NCBI RefSeq assembly: GCF_024806835.1
Contig: NZ_JANTYU010000004.1
Coordinates: 1 to 64,000 of the forward strand
Reading direction: 5' to 3'
Origin: Xanthomonas sp. 3793
GTDB taxonomy: Bacteria; Pseudomonadota; Gammaproteobacteria; Xanthomonadales; Xanthomonadaceae
DNA length: 64,000 nucleotides
Below are positions 8,886-17,040 of this stretch, in pieces. The notes under the pieces are model-generated. The model saw only the letters and a list, made by a program, of their open reading frames with translations. It did not search any database and was not told the origin of the DNA. The translations under genes were made by a program, and so were the position numbers. The stretch's first letter is position 1. Every line of letters begins with the position of its first letter.

Positions 8886-9953
8886 TTACAAGCGCACGCC
8901 ACGAGATGGATTCATTGTCACAGGCCCTGCCGTATCGCTCTGCGCCACCCTTTTGCGCTCGTTGTATTGAAGCTCCCTGAGCTGCTTGGCGGTATCAACT
9001 CTGGCAATAGCTTCATCAAGCTTGACTTCGATCTCTTCGTCCGAGATCGATTCGCGCACGTGATCTAAGTTCACTCGGCGAACCAGAACATCCGCCACTT
9101 CATCATGGCCATTTTGGAGTGTAGCAAGCAAGCCTGCCTCCGGATAAGCGGTCTTATGGGCGAACTCCAAAACCGACTTGATGATTGATGCATTGCCATT
9201 GGTTGCCGCAGTGAGCATGGCTTCTTGACCAAAGTCGCGCGGCGCATGCCCTGTTCTGACGATCGCCCAGAGCAGGCTTCGCACGAGCTGCTCATGTCCC
9301 TTTTTAGCTGCAACATTGAGGCCCGCCGCAAAAGTGTCTTCCGGATCTGGAAGGCCAGCTTCTAGCAAAAACTCAACGACGTCGACATGGCTGTTCTCGG
9401 CCGCCGCCGCAAAGCCGTGCTGCGCACATTGGATCTTCGATGAGAAAGGCAACAGATGCTTGACCACTTCCAAGTGGCCTTCCCGACAAGCAGCGATCAG
9501 CGCGCGACTTCCCTGCGCCTTGGCATCTGAGAACAGGACCAATTGAAAGACGACATCTGCATGACCACGGCGCGCGGCCTCATACAACGCAAGTGAGTCG
9601 TGTTGCAGAGGGCTGCACTCTTTGAGCAGTCGTTTGACGCACTCCGTGTGCCCGTGCCTCGCAGCAAGCACCAATGCCTCGTCATCCTCAGCATTGCAAA
9701 ACGCCATGAGCTGCTCGACCACCCGCAGTGATCCTGCCTTAGCAGCCACATCAAGCGGATAGACCTCAAATGATTTCGATAACAGTGGCACCATTTGATC
9801 AACCAAGCTCTCCTTACCACCGCTGATCGCCACATCAATGGCATAGCGTGCCGCAGCATCAATATCACCTTGAGCCTGACAAAGCGACCGCACATATGCC
9901 TCGCTTCCCTGCTTCACTGCCTGTCTAATCTTTCTTTTAAGTGCCTGGTCCAT
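8886..9953 (-). CDS. Ankyrin-repeat protein
   Basis: A 355-residue soluble protein built of about nine ankyrin-type repeats. Repeated segments with the pattern A-x-x-GH-x-x-x-V-x-x-L-L are visible, for example AARHGHTECVKRLLKEC, AARRGHADVVFQLVLF and AAENSHVDVVEFLLEAG. No signal peptide or secretion-type motif is obvious. The last 60 residues are a charged tail (DEEIEVKLDEAIARVDTAKQ). Ankyrin proteins act as protein-binding scaffolds. It lies convergent to the TerB operon, so it is probably separately expressed cargo. A role as a type III/IV effector cannot be excluded, but nothing in the sequence points to it. Confidence 0.8.
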   Translation of the reverse strand: MDQALKRKIRQAVKQGSEAYVRSLCQAQGDIDAAARYAIDVAISGGKESLVDQMVPLLSKSFEVYPLDVAAKAGSLRVVEQLMAFCNAEDDEALVLAARHGHTECVKRLLKECSPLQHDSLALYEAARRGHADVVFQLVLFSDAKAQGSRALIAACREGHLEVVKHLLPFSSKIQCAQHGFAAAAENSHVDVVEFLLEAGLPDPEDTFAAGLNVAAKKGHEQLVRSLLWAIVRTGHAPRDFGQEAMLTAATNGNASIIKSVLEFAHKTAYPEAGLLATLQNGHDEVADVLVRRVNLDHVRESISDEEIEVKLDEAIARVDTAKQLRELQYNERKRVAQSDTAGPVTMNPSRGVRL

Positions 9954-10045
9954 TTTCTCTCCTCCCCTTCAACTTAACGCCATCACGCCTTTCGTCAAGA
10001 TGGCAACGTGACAGCATCAGTCGGATGGACAAGCCGAAACGTGAC

Positions 10046-10279
10046 TTACAGATCGCCGATGTCAGGAACCTCGTCCTCGTAGTCACACGCAATGAGCGTG
10101 CCGGTTTCATCTTCGATACGATGGATCTCGGGTGCGCTGTGCCATTCTTCGAACTCGTAGTCGCTATAAGAGATCGCGTCGATATCACATTTGGAAAGGG
10201 CTTCCTCGGGCGAGGTCGCCTCAATCGTTGCCCAGTGGACCAGGTGGGCAGTCGCATTAATCTCGATGGTGTATTTCAT
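10046..10279 (-). CDS. Small acidic hypothetical protein
   Basis: A 77-residue acidic protein starting [31 protein letters not shown], with GGAGAGCAAG placed correctly as a ribosome-binding site upstream of the ATG at 10279. The alternating hydrophobic pattern followed by S-PEEA-x-x-x is typical of small single-domain alpha/beta proteins in mobile elements. No family was recognised with certainty. The C-terminus is strongly acidic ([15 protein letters not shown]), a property shared with many phage and plasmid inhibitor proteins that mimic DNA. That is only a resemblance in charge. Confidence 0.6.
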   Translation of the reverse strand: MKYTIEINATAHLVHWATIEATSPEEALSKCDIDAISYSDYEFEEWHSAPEIHRIEDETGTLIACDYEDEVPDIGDL

Positions 10280-10416
10280 CTTGCTCTCCGTGCTTGGCGA
10301 CCCGCCAAGCTTCGGAACGCAATCTATGCATCACAGCCGCATCGCTACAGGACTAGATCGCCGCGATCGCTGAACAACCATTCATCCGCTCGTCGCAAGG
10401 CAGCGGCAAGATCAAG

Positions 10417-11091
10417 CTATCTCCTAGTGCGCTGGTCGCTTTGGGCGGGCTTGGTGTCTTCGTCTAATTCTTGGCGATCCAGCAACGCCATCTTGGCGTC
10501 ATGGACCGTCATCAGATGAGAGCGGTAGGCATTTCGCCAATGCTTTTTCTCAGCATTTGACTGCCAAGGCAGCGCCAAGGCTTGATCGATGGTCAGAGCC
10601 AGGATCGTTGCTCCCTGCTGAAATGCTTCTTCGATCACACTCATGTCGAGCCCCGTGATGCCCGCATGTGAGATCACGCTCTTGATCTTGCCGGCCGACG
10701 CGCGGATCACAATGAAGGGGATGCCCTTCCCCGTTCGACCGAAGTTGCCCGAGATCGGCTCTTGGATCTGCTCTCGGGCTTTGGTGACTTGGGCATACCA
10801 CGTCAAGAGTTCTACTTTAGCAATCGAGCGTGGCGTGCTCTTGCTGATCAGAAACGGATTGCCGTGCTCACGCTTGAATTGGTCGAATTGGCGTCTCGGG
10901 ATGCCGAGGTAGAACTCCGCCATGGCTTGCGTGAAGTGCGTCGTGCCCGGGGATTGATCGAGCATCTTGCGCAGACTGAGGAAGTCTCGTGCATCAATGA
11001 TAGCATTGCGCTCATCGCGCTTAGCGATGACTTCAAGTGCTGCGCGGAGAAATCCTTCTTCGAAGCTTTCCGCCTTGCTGATATTGGTCAT
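10417..11091 (-). CDS. Hypothetical protein of the island
   Basis: The open frame extends to 11229, but the upstream part is Arg/Cys-rich and unlike the rest. The ATG at 11091 (MTNISKAESFEEGFLRAALE) gives a 224-residue protein of normal composition and is preferred. Readable features are an N-terminal helical part, a central basic stretch (IPRRQFDQFKREHGN) that could be a helix-turn-helix-like or DNA-contacting segment, a GRTGKGIPFIVIRASAGKI strand region, and a charged disordered tail. I do not recognise a family. It lies in a run of minus-strand genes of similar base composition. Confidence 0.5.
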   Translation of the reverse strand: MTNISKAESFEEGFLRAALEVIAKRDERNAIIDARDFLSLRKMLDQSPGTTHFTQAMAEFYLGIPRRQFDQFKREHGNPFLISKSTPRSIAKVELLTWYAQVTKAREQIQEPISGNFGRTGKGIPFIVIRASAGKIKSVISHAGITGLDMSVIEEAFQQGATILALTIDQALALPWQSNAEKKHWRNAYRSHLMTVHDAKMALLDRQELDEDTKPAQSDQRTRR

Positions 11092-11191
11092 CCAAACCAT
11101 CCTTCGTTCAAGTCTCACTGCAAGCAACTTGCACTGCAAGCTTTGCCACTCACCAGCTTGAAAGCTCGTGGCCGATTCTATGGAGCGAAGC

Positions 11192-11827
11192 CTAACGTGT
11201 TCGCGAAGGAAGCACATCGGAAAAGCCATCCGCCGTCGTAGCGACCCAGTGTACGGCGTCCTGGCTACCTGTGGTGATCGCGAGTTGCATATGAGTCATC
11301 ACGACCAGCGCGTTGCTTTGTTTGACCACAACTTCAACAAGTTCAAGCGGGAAGCCCGTTCGCAACCGATGAAGCGCATGTGCGCCCGCGTGGACAAACG
11401 AGTTGAGCGCCGCCCAAGAATATTTCTTAAATTCCACAAACGCGTGCAATGGGTCAGCTGCCTGCGTCACCGCTTCAAGAGCGAGCAGCATCTTGGATGC
11501 CATGGGCAAACGAGCAGCCACGGACTCACTGGTCGGCGTCAGTTCTTCTTGTAAGCAGGCCACCTCGGTATCGCTTGCGCAATAAAGGACCCACACGGCG
11601 CGCACCAGCGCTTCGAACTGCGCTCGATGAACGACCAACATGGATGACTCAGCGCCGATTGTGAGTAAGCAGCGAGTCGCAACAGCGTGCTCAATTGAAA
11701 GCAGGCAAAGCGCGCGGCAGACTTGCAGTCGATCACTTTGATCAAACGGCGGAGCCGCTGTGATCGGCCCCAAGGCCTCTAACAGCGCGTCGGACCCATC
11801 AAAGAGCTTCTCAACCCGCTCAGACAT
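11192..11827 (-). CDS. Hypothetical helical protein (DUF6988-like)
   Basis: A 211-residue protein from the second of two adjacent ATGs (MSERVEKLFDGSDALLEAL). It is all-helical, with the conserved-looking run LCLLSIEHAVATRCLLTIGAESSMLVVHRAQFEALVRAVWVLYCAS. The pattern of an N-terminal helix, then an EHA block and an R-x-QFEAL-x-R-x-x-W-x-LY block is, from memory, that of a family of uncharacterised proteobacterial proteins (DUF6988). The function is unknown. It ends with an H-A-G-x-H-A block and a second VKQSNALVVMTHMQL helix. It could be cargo of the island. Confidence 0.6.
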   Translation of the reverse strand: MSERVEKLFDGSDALLEALGPITAAPPFDQSDRLQVCRALCLLSIEHAVATRCLLTIGAESSMLVVHRAQFEALVRAVWVLYCASDTEVACLQEELTPTSESVAARLPMASKMLLALEAVTQAADPLHAFVEFKKYSWAALNSFVHAGAHALHRLRTGFPLELVEVVVKQSNALVVMTHMQLAITTGSQDAVHWVATTADGFSDVLPSRTR

Positions 11828-12028
11828 CATGCTTCCCCAAGCATTGAAACAGTTGGATCGCATCCTGGCGCATCAATGACTCCCTCCTTCGATTTCCCAT
11901 TTGGATCTTGCCGTAATGGCGTAAGCAGCGAAAGAAGCTTGATTATCGGTATCAAGCGCTGCGCGATGCCTTTTGGAAGAGCAGGCGCACTGATGGCCCT
12001 CTGCCAACAACTGATGAAAGAGAGGGGG

Positions 12029-12508
12029 CTAGGCCCACCCTCTTGCGGCAAGGCTGGTGTGCTGACGCCCGCCGATCACCAGGTGGTCCAGCACCCGGAT
12101 GTCGAGAAGGCCCAGAGCCTGCTGCAGGCGCTCGGTGACCTTCCGGTCGGCTTCGCTTGGCTCTGGGTTGCCGCTTGGGTGGTTGTGGAAAAGGATAACG
12201 GCAGCGGCGTTCAAGTCCAGGGCGCGCTTGGCGACCACCCGAGGGTGCACCTCGCAGCCGTCGATGGTGCCGAAGAAGAGGTGCTCGGTTGCCAAGATCT
12301 GGTGCTTGATATCCAAGAAGATGACCCCGAAGACTTCGTGCGGCAGGTGAGCGCAGCGGGCAATCAAGTAGTCACCGGCTTGCTCGGGGCTGTGGATGCG
12401 GCCTTGCCGTTGAAGGCGCTGTTCCAGAATGGTGGCTGCTGCGAGCAAGATGCCCTCCTCGTCCATCTGGAGTTGGTATTGAGCCTTCAGGTCTTGTGTG
12501 CGCTTCAT
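12029..12508 (-). CDS. RadC-like JAB/MPN-domain protein
   Basis: A 159-residue protein with the JAB1/MPN metalloprotease-type signature of RadC: Glu58 in HEVFGVIFLD, then HNHPSG with His108 and His110, and Asp121 in PEPSEAD. The HhH-containing N-terminal part of chromosomal RadC (about 225 residues in full) is missing, as is usual for copies carried on plasmids, phages and islands. Despite the name, a DNA-repair role for RadC has been disputed. In mobile elements it is often close to antirestriction and conjugation genes. Its ATG overlaps the stop of the upstream reading frame (ATGA), so the two are probably translationally coupled. Confidence 0.9.
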   Translation of the reverse strand: MKRTQDLKAQYQLQMDEEGILLAAATILEQRLQRQGRIHSPEQAGDYLIARCAHLPHEVFGVIFLDIKHQILATEHLFFGTIDGCEVHPRVVAKRALDLNAAAVILFHNHPSGNPEPSEADRKVTERLQQALGLLDIRVLDHLVIGGRQHTSLAARGWA

Positions 12509-12732
12509 CGGTTCTTCTCCACCAGCGCGTTGTGCGCCTCGTGGAACCGACAGGCGAAGCGTCCAGCCCTACCGCACCCGGGAGTGAGCACCGTGCAAGC
12601 GGCGCACAGCGAAGGGCCGCAACAAAGCGCCAGCATCGAGAAGGAGGCCTGCCCTTGCGGTCGGGACAGCGAAGCTAAGGTCCCTCTCAGAGGCCCAGCG
12701 CTGGTGGAGAGCGTGGTGATGCGCGCCCCCAT
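12505..12732 (-). CDS. Small Cys/Arg-rich hypothetical ORF coupled to the RadC-like gene
   Basis: An open frame ending EKNR and overlapping the RadC-like ATG by four bases. The frame is open up to 12879, but the ATG at 12732 avoids overlap with the divergent gene at 12818 and gives about 75 residues. The product has a cluster of cysteines (LALCCGPSLCAACTVLTPGCG) followed by CRFHEAHNALVEKNR, which might bind a metal. No family is recognised. The ATGA overlap is the best argument that it is translated. Confidence 0.4.
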   Translation of the reverse strand: MGARITTLSTSAGPLRGTLASLSRPQGQASFSMLALCCGPSLCAACTVLTPGCGRAGRFACRFHEAHNALVEKNR

Positions 12733-12817
12733 GCCGTTGGTTGAATAGCCAAGGGGGTCTCCATGCTGATCTTCACGCTGTGGGCCACTCAGGGCATCTC
12801 CGGACTGGCACCGAGAC

Positions 12818-13089
12818 ATGAGAAATGACCGACTGAAGGCCGCCCTGGACCCGTGGATGCGTGTGGAGACGTGGCACATCTTTCATCCGCTCGACGAGCA
12901 ACGGTTCCATCGAGCCCTGGCCGCCGCCTTCGAGGTGGTGGGTTTACCCGCTGAGAGCTTGGAGTTTGAGACCGCAATGCTGGCGCTCGCGCGCAAGCAT
13001 CACTGTGAAGTGATGCTCCATCAGACGCAATCGAAGCGTATGCGCAGCTCGCCGAGGACATCAGCCTTTTATATCCACAACACTCGTGA
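12818..13089 (+). pseudogene. Small island gene, apparently frameshifted near its 3' end
   Basis: The frame from ATG 12818 reads a well-formed protein (MRNDRLKAALDPWMRVETW, later EFETAMLALARKHH) up to about 13005, then degenerates into low-quality sequence ending at 13117. From about 13012 the neighbouring frame reads DAPSDAIEAYAQLAEDISLL to a stop at 13089, with protein-like composition. Joined together they make one continuous helical protein of about 90 residues. This points to a one- or two-base indel around 13005-13012. The function is unknown. Confidence 0.5.
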
Positions 13090-13227
13090 AGGGACTTCTA
13101 CCCGCACTGATGAATGAAGTGGATCTGAGATCGGGCCCGCTCAGGCATACTGCACAGACCGACCTAATGGAGTTGTGCGTGCCGATCTACTAGGAAAATA
13201 CCTACAGTCCATTCGGCCCGTCCCCGA

Positions 13228-13315
13228 CAGGGTTTTGAACCCTTTTCCGCCATGACAACCTGCCACCAGGATGGGCCCTGACGGCAGGTTGCCCTGACGA
13301 TGGTGTCAGGCAACC
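13228..13315 (+). ncRNA. Structured 5' leader RNA (three hairpins, RadC-motif-like)
   Basis: Three stems precede the gene at 13349. A short stem pairs 13230-13234 with 13238-13242. A long one pairs AACCTGCC (13257-13264) with GGCAGGTT (13283-13290), and inside it CAGG (13267-13270) pairs with CCTG (13277-13280), separated by matching 2-base internal loops. A third pairs TTGCC/TGAC (13289-13298, one bulged C) with GTCAGGCAA (13305-13313). The second and third stems share bases, so they are mutually exclusive at their junction, as in a switch. Rfam's RadC RNA motif is a leader structure found beside mobile-element genes such as radC and antirestriction genes. The setting fits, but I have not matched the consensus. 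Confidence 0.45.
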
Positions 13316-13348
13316 AGAGGCGTATAGCACCATCAAGGAGGATCAGTC

Positions 13349-13585
13349 TTGCGCGTTACCGCTATTCGGCACTTCGGCGACTACTTGCTCACGGCTCATA
13401 TCACCCCGGCTGACGGGAGGTTCCTGCCGGAGCTCCTGATTTCCAAGCATGAGGGCATCACGCTTCACCGCCACCCAGCCTCCAGCATTGCCTTCCCTGA
13501 TCGAAGTGCTGCGTATGACCGCGCCAAACAATGGATGGCTTCCTGCTATGTTTCGAGCACGGGATCGGTAAGCGCGGCCCAATAA
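13349..13585 (+). CDS. Small hypothetical protein behind a structured leader, TTG start
   Basis: A 78-residue protein with start codon TTG at 13349, justified by a perfect ribosome-binding site (AAGGAGGAT) 8 bases upstream. The product reads MRVTAIRHFGDYLLTAHITP, then a basic and aromatic middle, and ends in a short Ser-rich tail; it looks like a compact soluble domain. No known family is recognised. A strong ribosome-binding site combined with a weak start codon and a long folded leader suggests tight post-transcriptional control. It converges with the next gene with a gap of only 9 bases. Confidence 0.65.
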   Translation: MRVTAIRHFGDYLLTAHITPADGRFLPELLISKHEGITLHRHPASSIAFPDRSAAYDRAKQWMASCYVSSTGSVSAAQ

Positions 13586-13594
13586 ACGCTGACC

Positions 13595-13861
13595 TCAGCC
13601 TTCGCCTTCCGTGTTCTTAAGGCCATGCCAAGCCAAAATCTCATCAACCCGTCGCCTCACGAATTCGGCATCTTTAGAATTCAGAGCCTTTGCCTCAATG
13701 ACCTGCACCATCCCCGTGAAGGCGCGCAAGAAATGACAACGGTCGAGACTCGACGCCCGCAGAGTTGGCACGGCATCGTCCAAGTGGTCAAGGTGGATAC
13801 GCAGCTCGGCTCTGTCCATGCTGAGCAAGTATCGGTATGGCTGTCTTGCTGCTTGAGACAC
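13595..13861 (-). CDS. Small hypothetical protein
   Basis: An 88-residue helical protein. The GTG at 13861 gives the longest form and an ATG at 13819 (MDRAELRIHLDHLDDAVPTL) gives 74 residues; neither has a clear ribosome-binding site. The C-terminal half (GMVQVIEAKALNSKDAEFVRRRVDEILAWHG) looks like two amphipathic helices. No family is recognised. It is convergent with the TTG-start gene, with no room for a terminator between them. Confidence 0.45.
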   Translation of the reverse strand: MSQAARQPYRYLLSMDRAELRIHLDHLDDAVPTLRASSLDRCHFLRAFTGMVQVIEAKALNSKDAEFVRRRVDEILAWHGLKNTEGEG

Positions 13862-14040
13862 TGCATGGCGATCAACATCCGGTCGCTATGACGCAGGTAG
13901 GACGGGCACTCCATACCCACGTGCCCCGAGGCAAAAATATTCGGCCCATCTATTGGCGCTTGAGAGATCAGCTGCCATACTCCGGTGCTTGGGGAGCCCA
14001 GAAGCTACTACTGGGCATCAACGGACTGATGCAGGGAACC

Positions 14041-14958
14041 ATGAAATCTAAGCATTTGATGTGGCTTGGCGGTATCGCGATTGCAGCAGGGCTTGCTTTC
14101 TTTTTGCCAGGAATGCTCCGAACAGCAGCAGCTCCAACTGCATCAACTACGCCTAGTCAGATGAGCAATACCTTATCGATTGCAGAGGAACATGCTGATC
14201 GCTCTAAGGATCGGACTCAGGCTGGCGGAGATCGGACTGGCGGAGACGCTCGCAACAACTCAGACGATGCACTCAAAAGATTCCTAGACCTGAAGTCTAG
14301 GGCTAACCAGGGTGACGCTGCTGCTCAGCGAGACCTTGCAGAAGCTTATGGTAGGTGTATTGCAGTGAGCGGAAATCCTCAGAAATTCCTCTCTTCGTAT
14401 GAAGCAATCGCCAAACAATCCAAGTCGCCAAACAATGCAAAAGGCATGCTACTGGCAGCTCGTTCGTATGCAGAGGAATGTGCTGTGGTGGACAACGGAG
14501 CTGTTGTCCCACTAGAAGCACGGAACTTGTGGCTTGAACAAGCCGCGAAGGGAGGCGATCTCGCAGCACAAGCTCGGTTGCAGATGGCGTCCCCCAATCG
14601 TTTAAAAGGCGAAGACTTACGTGGTTTTGTTGACAAAGTGGCCACTGGAGGAGATCCATTAGCGGTCTTCGAATTAGGTCAGTTGTTGGCAGGCAATTCA
14701 GATGTCACGTCTCTTGGCAGTTACAGCGATGTCGCCTCAGGCCCGGTATCTGGCTATGCATGGAGTATAGCGGCATGTCAGATGGGTCTAAATTGCAACG
14801 CTGGATCTGACTTAATGAACTCTGTGTGCCTCAACACCGGTGGGTGTTCGAGCTCCAATTTCGAATCGTTCGTGCGTAACAACTTGGTTAGTGCGGGCGA
14901 TAAAGCCTTGCTTGATGGCAAAGTCAAGGAAATCAAAAGTATTTTATCTAAACCCTAA
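14041..14958 (+). CDS. Membrane-anchored or periplasmic protein with Sel1-like repeats
   Basis: The frame opens at 13837, but the sensible start is ATG 14041, preceded by AGGGAACC. It gives a 305-residue protein beginning MKSKHLMWLGGIAIAAGLAF, a signal anchor. After a Ser/Thr/Gly/Asp-rich linker come repeats with the A-x-x-GD-x-x-A-x-x-x-L pattern (ANQGDAAAQRDLAEAYGRC, AAKGGDLAAQARLQMA, VATGGDPLAVFELGQLLAG) that resemble Sel1/TPR helices. Several cysteines near the C-terminus suggest disulfides in an oxidising compartment. It is 11 bases upstream of a second exported protein and likely in an operon with it. Confidence 0.6.
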   Translation: MKSKHLMWLGGIAIAAGLAFFLPGMLRTAAAPTASTTPSQMSNTLSIAEEHADRSKDRTQAGGDRTGGDARNNSDDALKRFLDLKSRANQGDAAAQRDLAEAYGRCIAVSGNPQKFLSSYEAIAKQSKSPNNAKGMLLAARSYAEECAVVDNGAVVPLEARNLWLEQAAKGGDLAAQARLQMASPNRLKGEDLRGFVDKVATGGDPLAVFELGQLLAGNSDVTSLGSYSDVASGPVSGYAWSIAACQMGLNCNAGSDLMNSVCLNTGGCSSSNFESFVRNNLVSAGDKALLDGKVKEIKSILSKP

Positions 14959-14969
14959 GGATAGGTTTC

Positions 14970-15434
14970 ATGGAAAGAAAATCATTGAAAAAGCGCTTAA
15001 TGGCGCTTGGTTTAATTGCAATTTCATTCGTTGCAGTCGCAAAAACCATCAGCATTAACGCTGGATCCGGCGTTTTCCTAGGCGTCCCGGCCGCACAAGG
15101 CGTCGGAGTTGGCGATATCGCCGAAGTCCGCATCGCTGCACTTACGGCGCTAACTGGCATGTATCGGACAACCTATGGTCTTGGAAGCGTAGCCATCGGC
15201 GACGTTATTGCCGTGACATACCAGAACGGCAGTAAAGAACAAGGCCAGGTCATGTGCTTTGCCGGATCAGTTTGCGTGACGCCTCTGCCAGGCACTCAGG
15301 TAGGTCCTGGAAGTGGCGCAGGAACTGGCGGCGGTGGCGGTGGCGGTGGTGGCGGTGGTGGCGGCTCTGGTGGTGGTGGATGGACTCCTCCCCCGGCTAC
15401 CGGATGCCCGAGGTGTACCGTTACGGTGGGCTGA
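14970..15434 (+). CDS. Exported glycine-rich protein
   Basis: A 154-residue protein with a signal peptide (MERKSLKKRLMALGLIAISF, cut near VAVAKT), a beta-rich domain of about 85 residues, then a run of about 13 glycines encoded by GGTGGC-type repeats at roughly 15329-15383 and a short tail ending TGCPRCTVTVG with a CxxC pair. No family is recognised. The glycine tract works as a flexible spacer before the CxxC end. It follows the Sel1-like gene by 11 bases and is closed by a strong terminator at 15456. Confidence 0.65.
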   Translation: MERKSLKKRLMALGLIAISFVAVAKTISINAGSGVFLGVPAAQGVGVGDIAEVRIAALTALTGMYRTTYGLGSVAIGDVIAVTYQNGSKEQGQVMCFAGSVCVTPLPGTQVGPGSGAGTGGGGGGGGGGGGGSGGGGWTPPPATGCPRCTVTVG

Positions 15435-15455
15435 CCCTACAGCCACACGTTGAGT

Positions 15456-15483
15456 AAGGCCGCCGTCTAAGGCGGCCTTTTTT
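15456..15483 (+). terminator. Intrinsic terminator after the exported-protein operon
   Basis: AAGGCCGCC (15456-15464) pairs perfectly with GGCGGCCTT (15471-15479) around a GTCTAA loop and runs into six T residues. Confidence 0.9.
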
Positions 15484-15829
15484 ATGTCTGCGTTTCAAAG
15501 CGACCGGCATGATCCTGCTCAAGCTTTCTAGGGAGTAAGTCGCACCGCCTGCGCCACGCTATGGAACCACCCATTTGCTGGCGCCTCAGGTCGTTGGAGC
15601 GGGGTCACAACTTTAAGAATTAGGGATTGAAGCTAGAGCTCGTTTGTTAGATACAAGTGACGACCGCGTGCCACATCATGGCAACAGGGGCGCGGCGCAA
15701 CCCCGTCACTCGCCTAGTTGGGCTGCCTGCTTCAACTCCGTCAACTCATGCGTTCCTCAACTGGCAACGGCCTTGTTCCGTGCTTGCTGAGCTTGTGCGA
15801 CCCCAGAAAACACAAGGAGATGTGCTGTT
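15484..15829. other. Intergenic region, no gene seen
   Basis: About 345 bases between the terminator and the nuclease gene. No open frame with a credible start, no tRNA and no clear inverted repeat. The last 20 bases hold the ribosome-binding site AAGGAG of the nuclease gene, and the AT-richer stretch at 15605-15655 is the most likely promoter area. Confidence 0.5.
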
Positions 15830-16559
15830 ATGCGATTCCGAATCTTCCTCGCCGTGTCGTTGATCACCACGTTCAGTGCTGCGGCCCAGGCCCAGGTGGT
15901 CACGCTCAACAAGGGTGGCTACACGTTGAGCTATGACTGCACCAACCGCACCGCGCTGCGCTACGAGTATGTCTTGCAAGCCGACACCGGCTCGGCAGCG
16001 CGCCCTTCAAGCTTCAACTTGGATACCGAATTACCCAGTGGCTGCGCAGGCCAAACGTCCAGTGCTTCCTATGCCAGTGTGCGTTCGGGCTATGACCGGG
16101 GGCACTTGGTGACCTCCAACCACATGGACTACAACACAACCTACATCCGCCGCGCGAACTTGATGTCTAACATCGTTCCGCAGGTGGCTAGCTTCAATCA
16201 AGGCATCTGGGTCCGTGCCGAAGAAGTGGCTGAGTGTTATCGCAAGCGTCCAAGTCTATGGGGGCGTCATTTACAGCGACACGACCAACGATTACTTTCT
16301 CACCAGTCATGGCATCCGCACGCCGGATTTTTTCTGGAAGACCATCATCACGGCCAATCCAAGTGGCGGCTCTCGGGCCATCAGTTGGCTCATTCCAAAC
16401 AGCGCCACGCTCGGATCGCTGGACAGCTACATCGTCAGCATCAATGAGCTGGAAGACACCTTTGGCGCCAGCACGATTGGCATCTCAGCACCTGCCGACG
16501 TCAAAGCGATGCTGCCGGCAACCACCTGGCCGCAGCCGAGTGGTTGTGATCTGAGCTAA
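15830..16559 (+). pseudogene. Secreted DNA/RNA non-specific endonuclease (NUC1 type), frameshifted
   Basis: The first frame from ATG 15830 has a signal peptide (MRFRIFLAVSLITTFSAAAQ, then AQ) and the endonuclease signature SGYDRGHLVTSNHMD, with His as the general base, followed by the metal-site region NLMSNIVPQVASFNQGIW. It reads correctly to about 16235 (AEEVAEC). From there the matching family sequence continues in another frame (IASVQVYGGVIYSDTTND onward) to the stop at 16559. So one base has been gained, or two lost, near 16236-16246. The catalytic His and the Asn/Glu region precede the break, but about 100 residues of fold would be lost. A sequencing error is possible. The full-length protein would be a secreted nuclease degrading extracellular DNA or RNA. 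Confidence 0.8.
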
Positions 16560-16584
16560 TAGACGACAATCCGCAGACGTAGAA

Positions 16585-16617
16585 AACGAGTGCCCGAAGA
16601 GACTTCGGGCACTCGTT
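16585..16617. terminator. Bidirectional terminator between the nuclease and H-NS genes
   Basis: A perfect 15-bp stem, AACGAGTGCCCGAAG (16585-16599) with CTTCGGGCACTCGTT (16603-16617), and a 3-base loop, between two convergent genes. Confidence 0.85.
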
Positions 16618-16635
16618 GCCTCGCATTCGCAAGCC

Positions 16636-17031
16636 TCAGCCAGGGAAAGCCGGGAACTTCTCATCCGGGTGTTTGGCTTTCCACTCCTTGTAAGACGCAC
16701 TGCCCTGCCAGATGGTGAAGGCTTTGGGCGGACGGCCACGCCCTGACCACGTTTCTTGGTTGTGTGGCAGCCAATACTTCGGCGCTACTTCTTTCTTTGT
16801 GGAAGCAGCTTTCTTCGGCTTGGTCACGCCAGCACCGATCAGAGCCGCAATCTCCGACTTCTGCTTTGCACTGAAATGCTCGGTGTATTGGTCGAGCAAC
16901 TTGACGATCTCTGAATAGGCTTCAGATGATTGCTGCTGGCGTAGCTGAGCTTCCTGCTCTTCCAACTTCCGAATTTCTGCTGCCAATTTTTCCTTGGCAG
17001 CGGCAAGGGCACTCAGAGACGCGGTTCTCAT
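16636..17031 (-). CDS. H-NS-family nucleoid protein (xenogeneic silencer)
   Basis: A 131-residue protein. The N-terminal half is a coiled coil for oligomerisation (AAAKEKLAAEIRKLEEQEAQ), then a Lys-rich linker (TKPKKAASTKKEVAP), and the C-terminus carries the DNA-binding signature WSGRGRPPKAFTIW, with the Arg-Gly-Arg hook that enters the minor groove of AT-rich DNA. The length fits H-NS (about 135). It is encoded in the AT-richer island, upstream of the most AT-rich stretch of the window (17041-17286), where it probably silences itself and neighbouring cargo. It may keep the island genes quiet until needed. Confidence 0.9.
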   Translation of the reverse strand: MRTASLSALAAAKEKLAAEIRKLEEQEAQLRQQQSSEAYSEIVKLLDQYTEHFSAKQKSEIAALIGAGVTKPKKAASTKKEVAPKYWLPHNQETWSGRGRPPKAFTIWQGSASYKEWKAKHPDEKFPAFPG

Positions 17032-17040
17032 TCGAAATTG

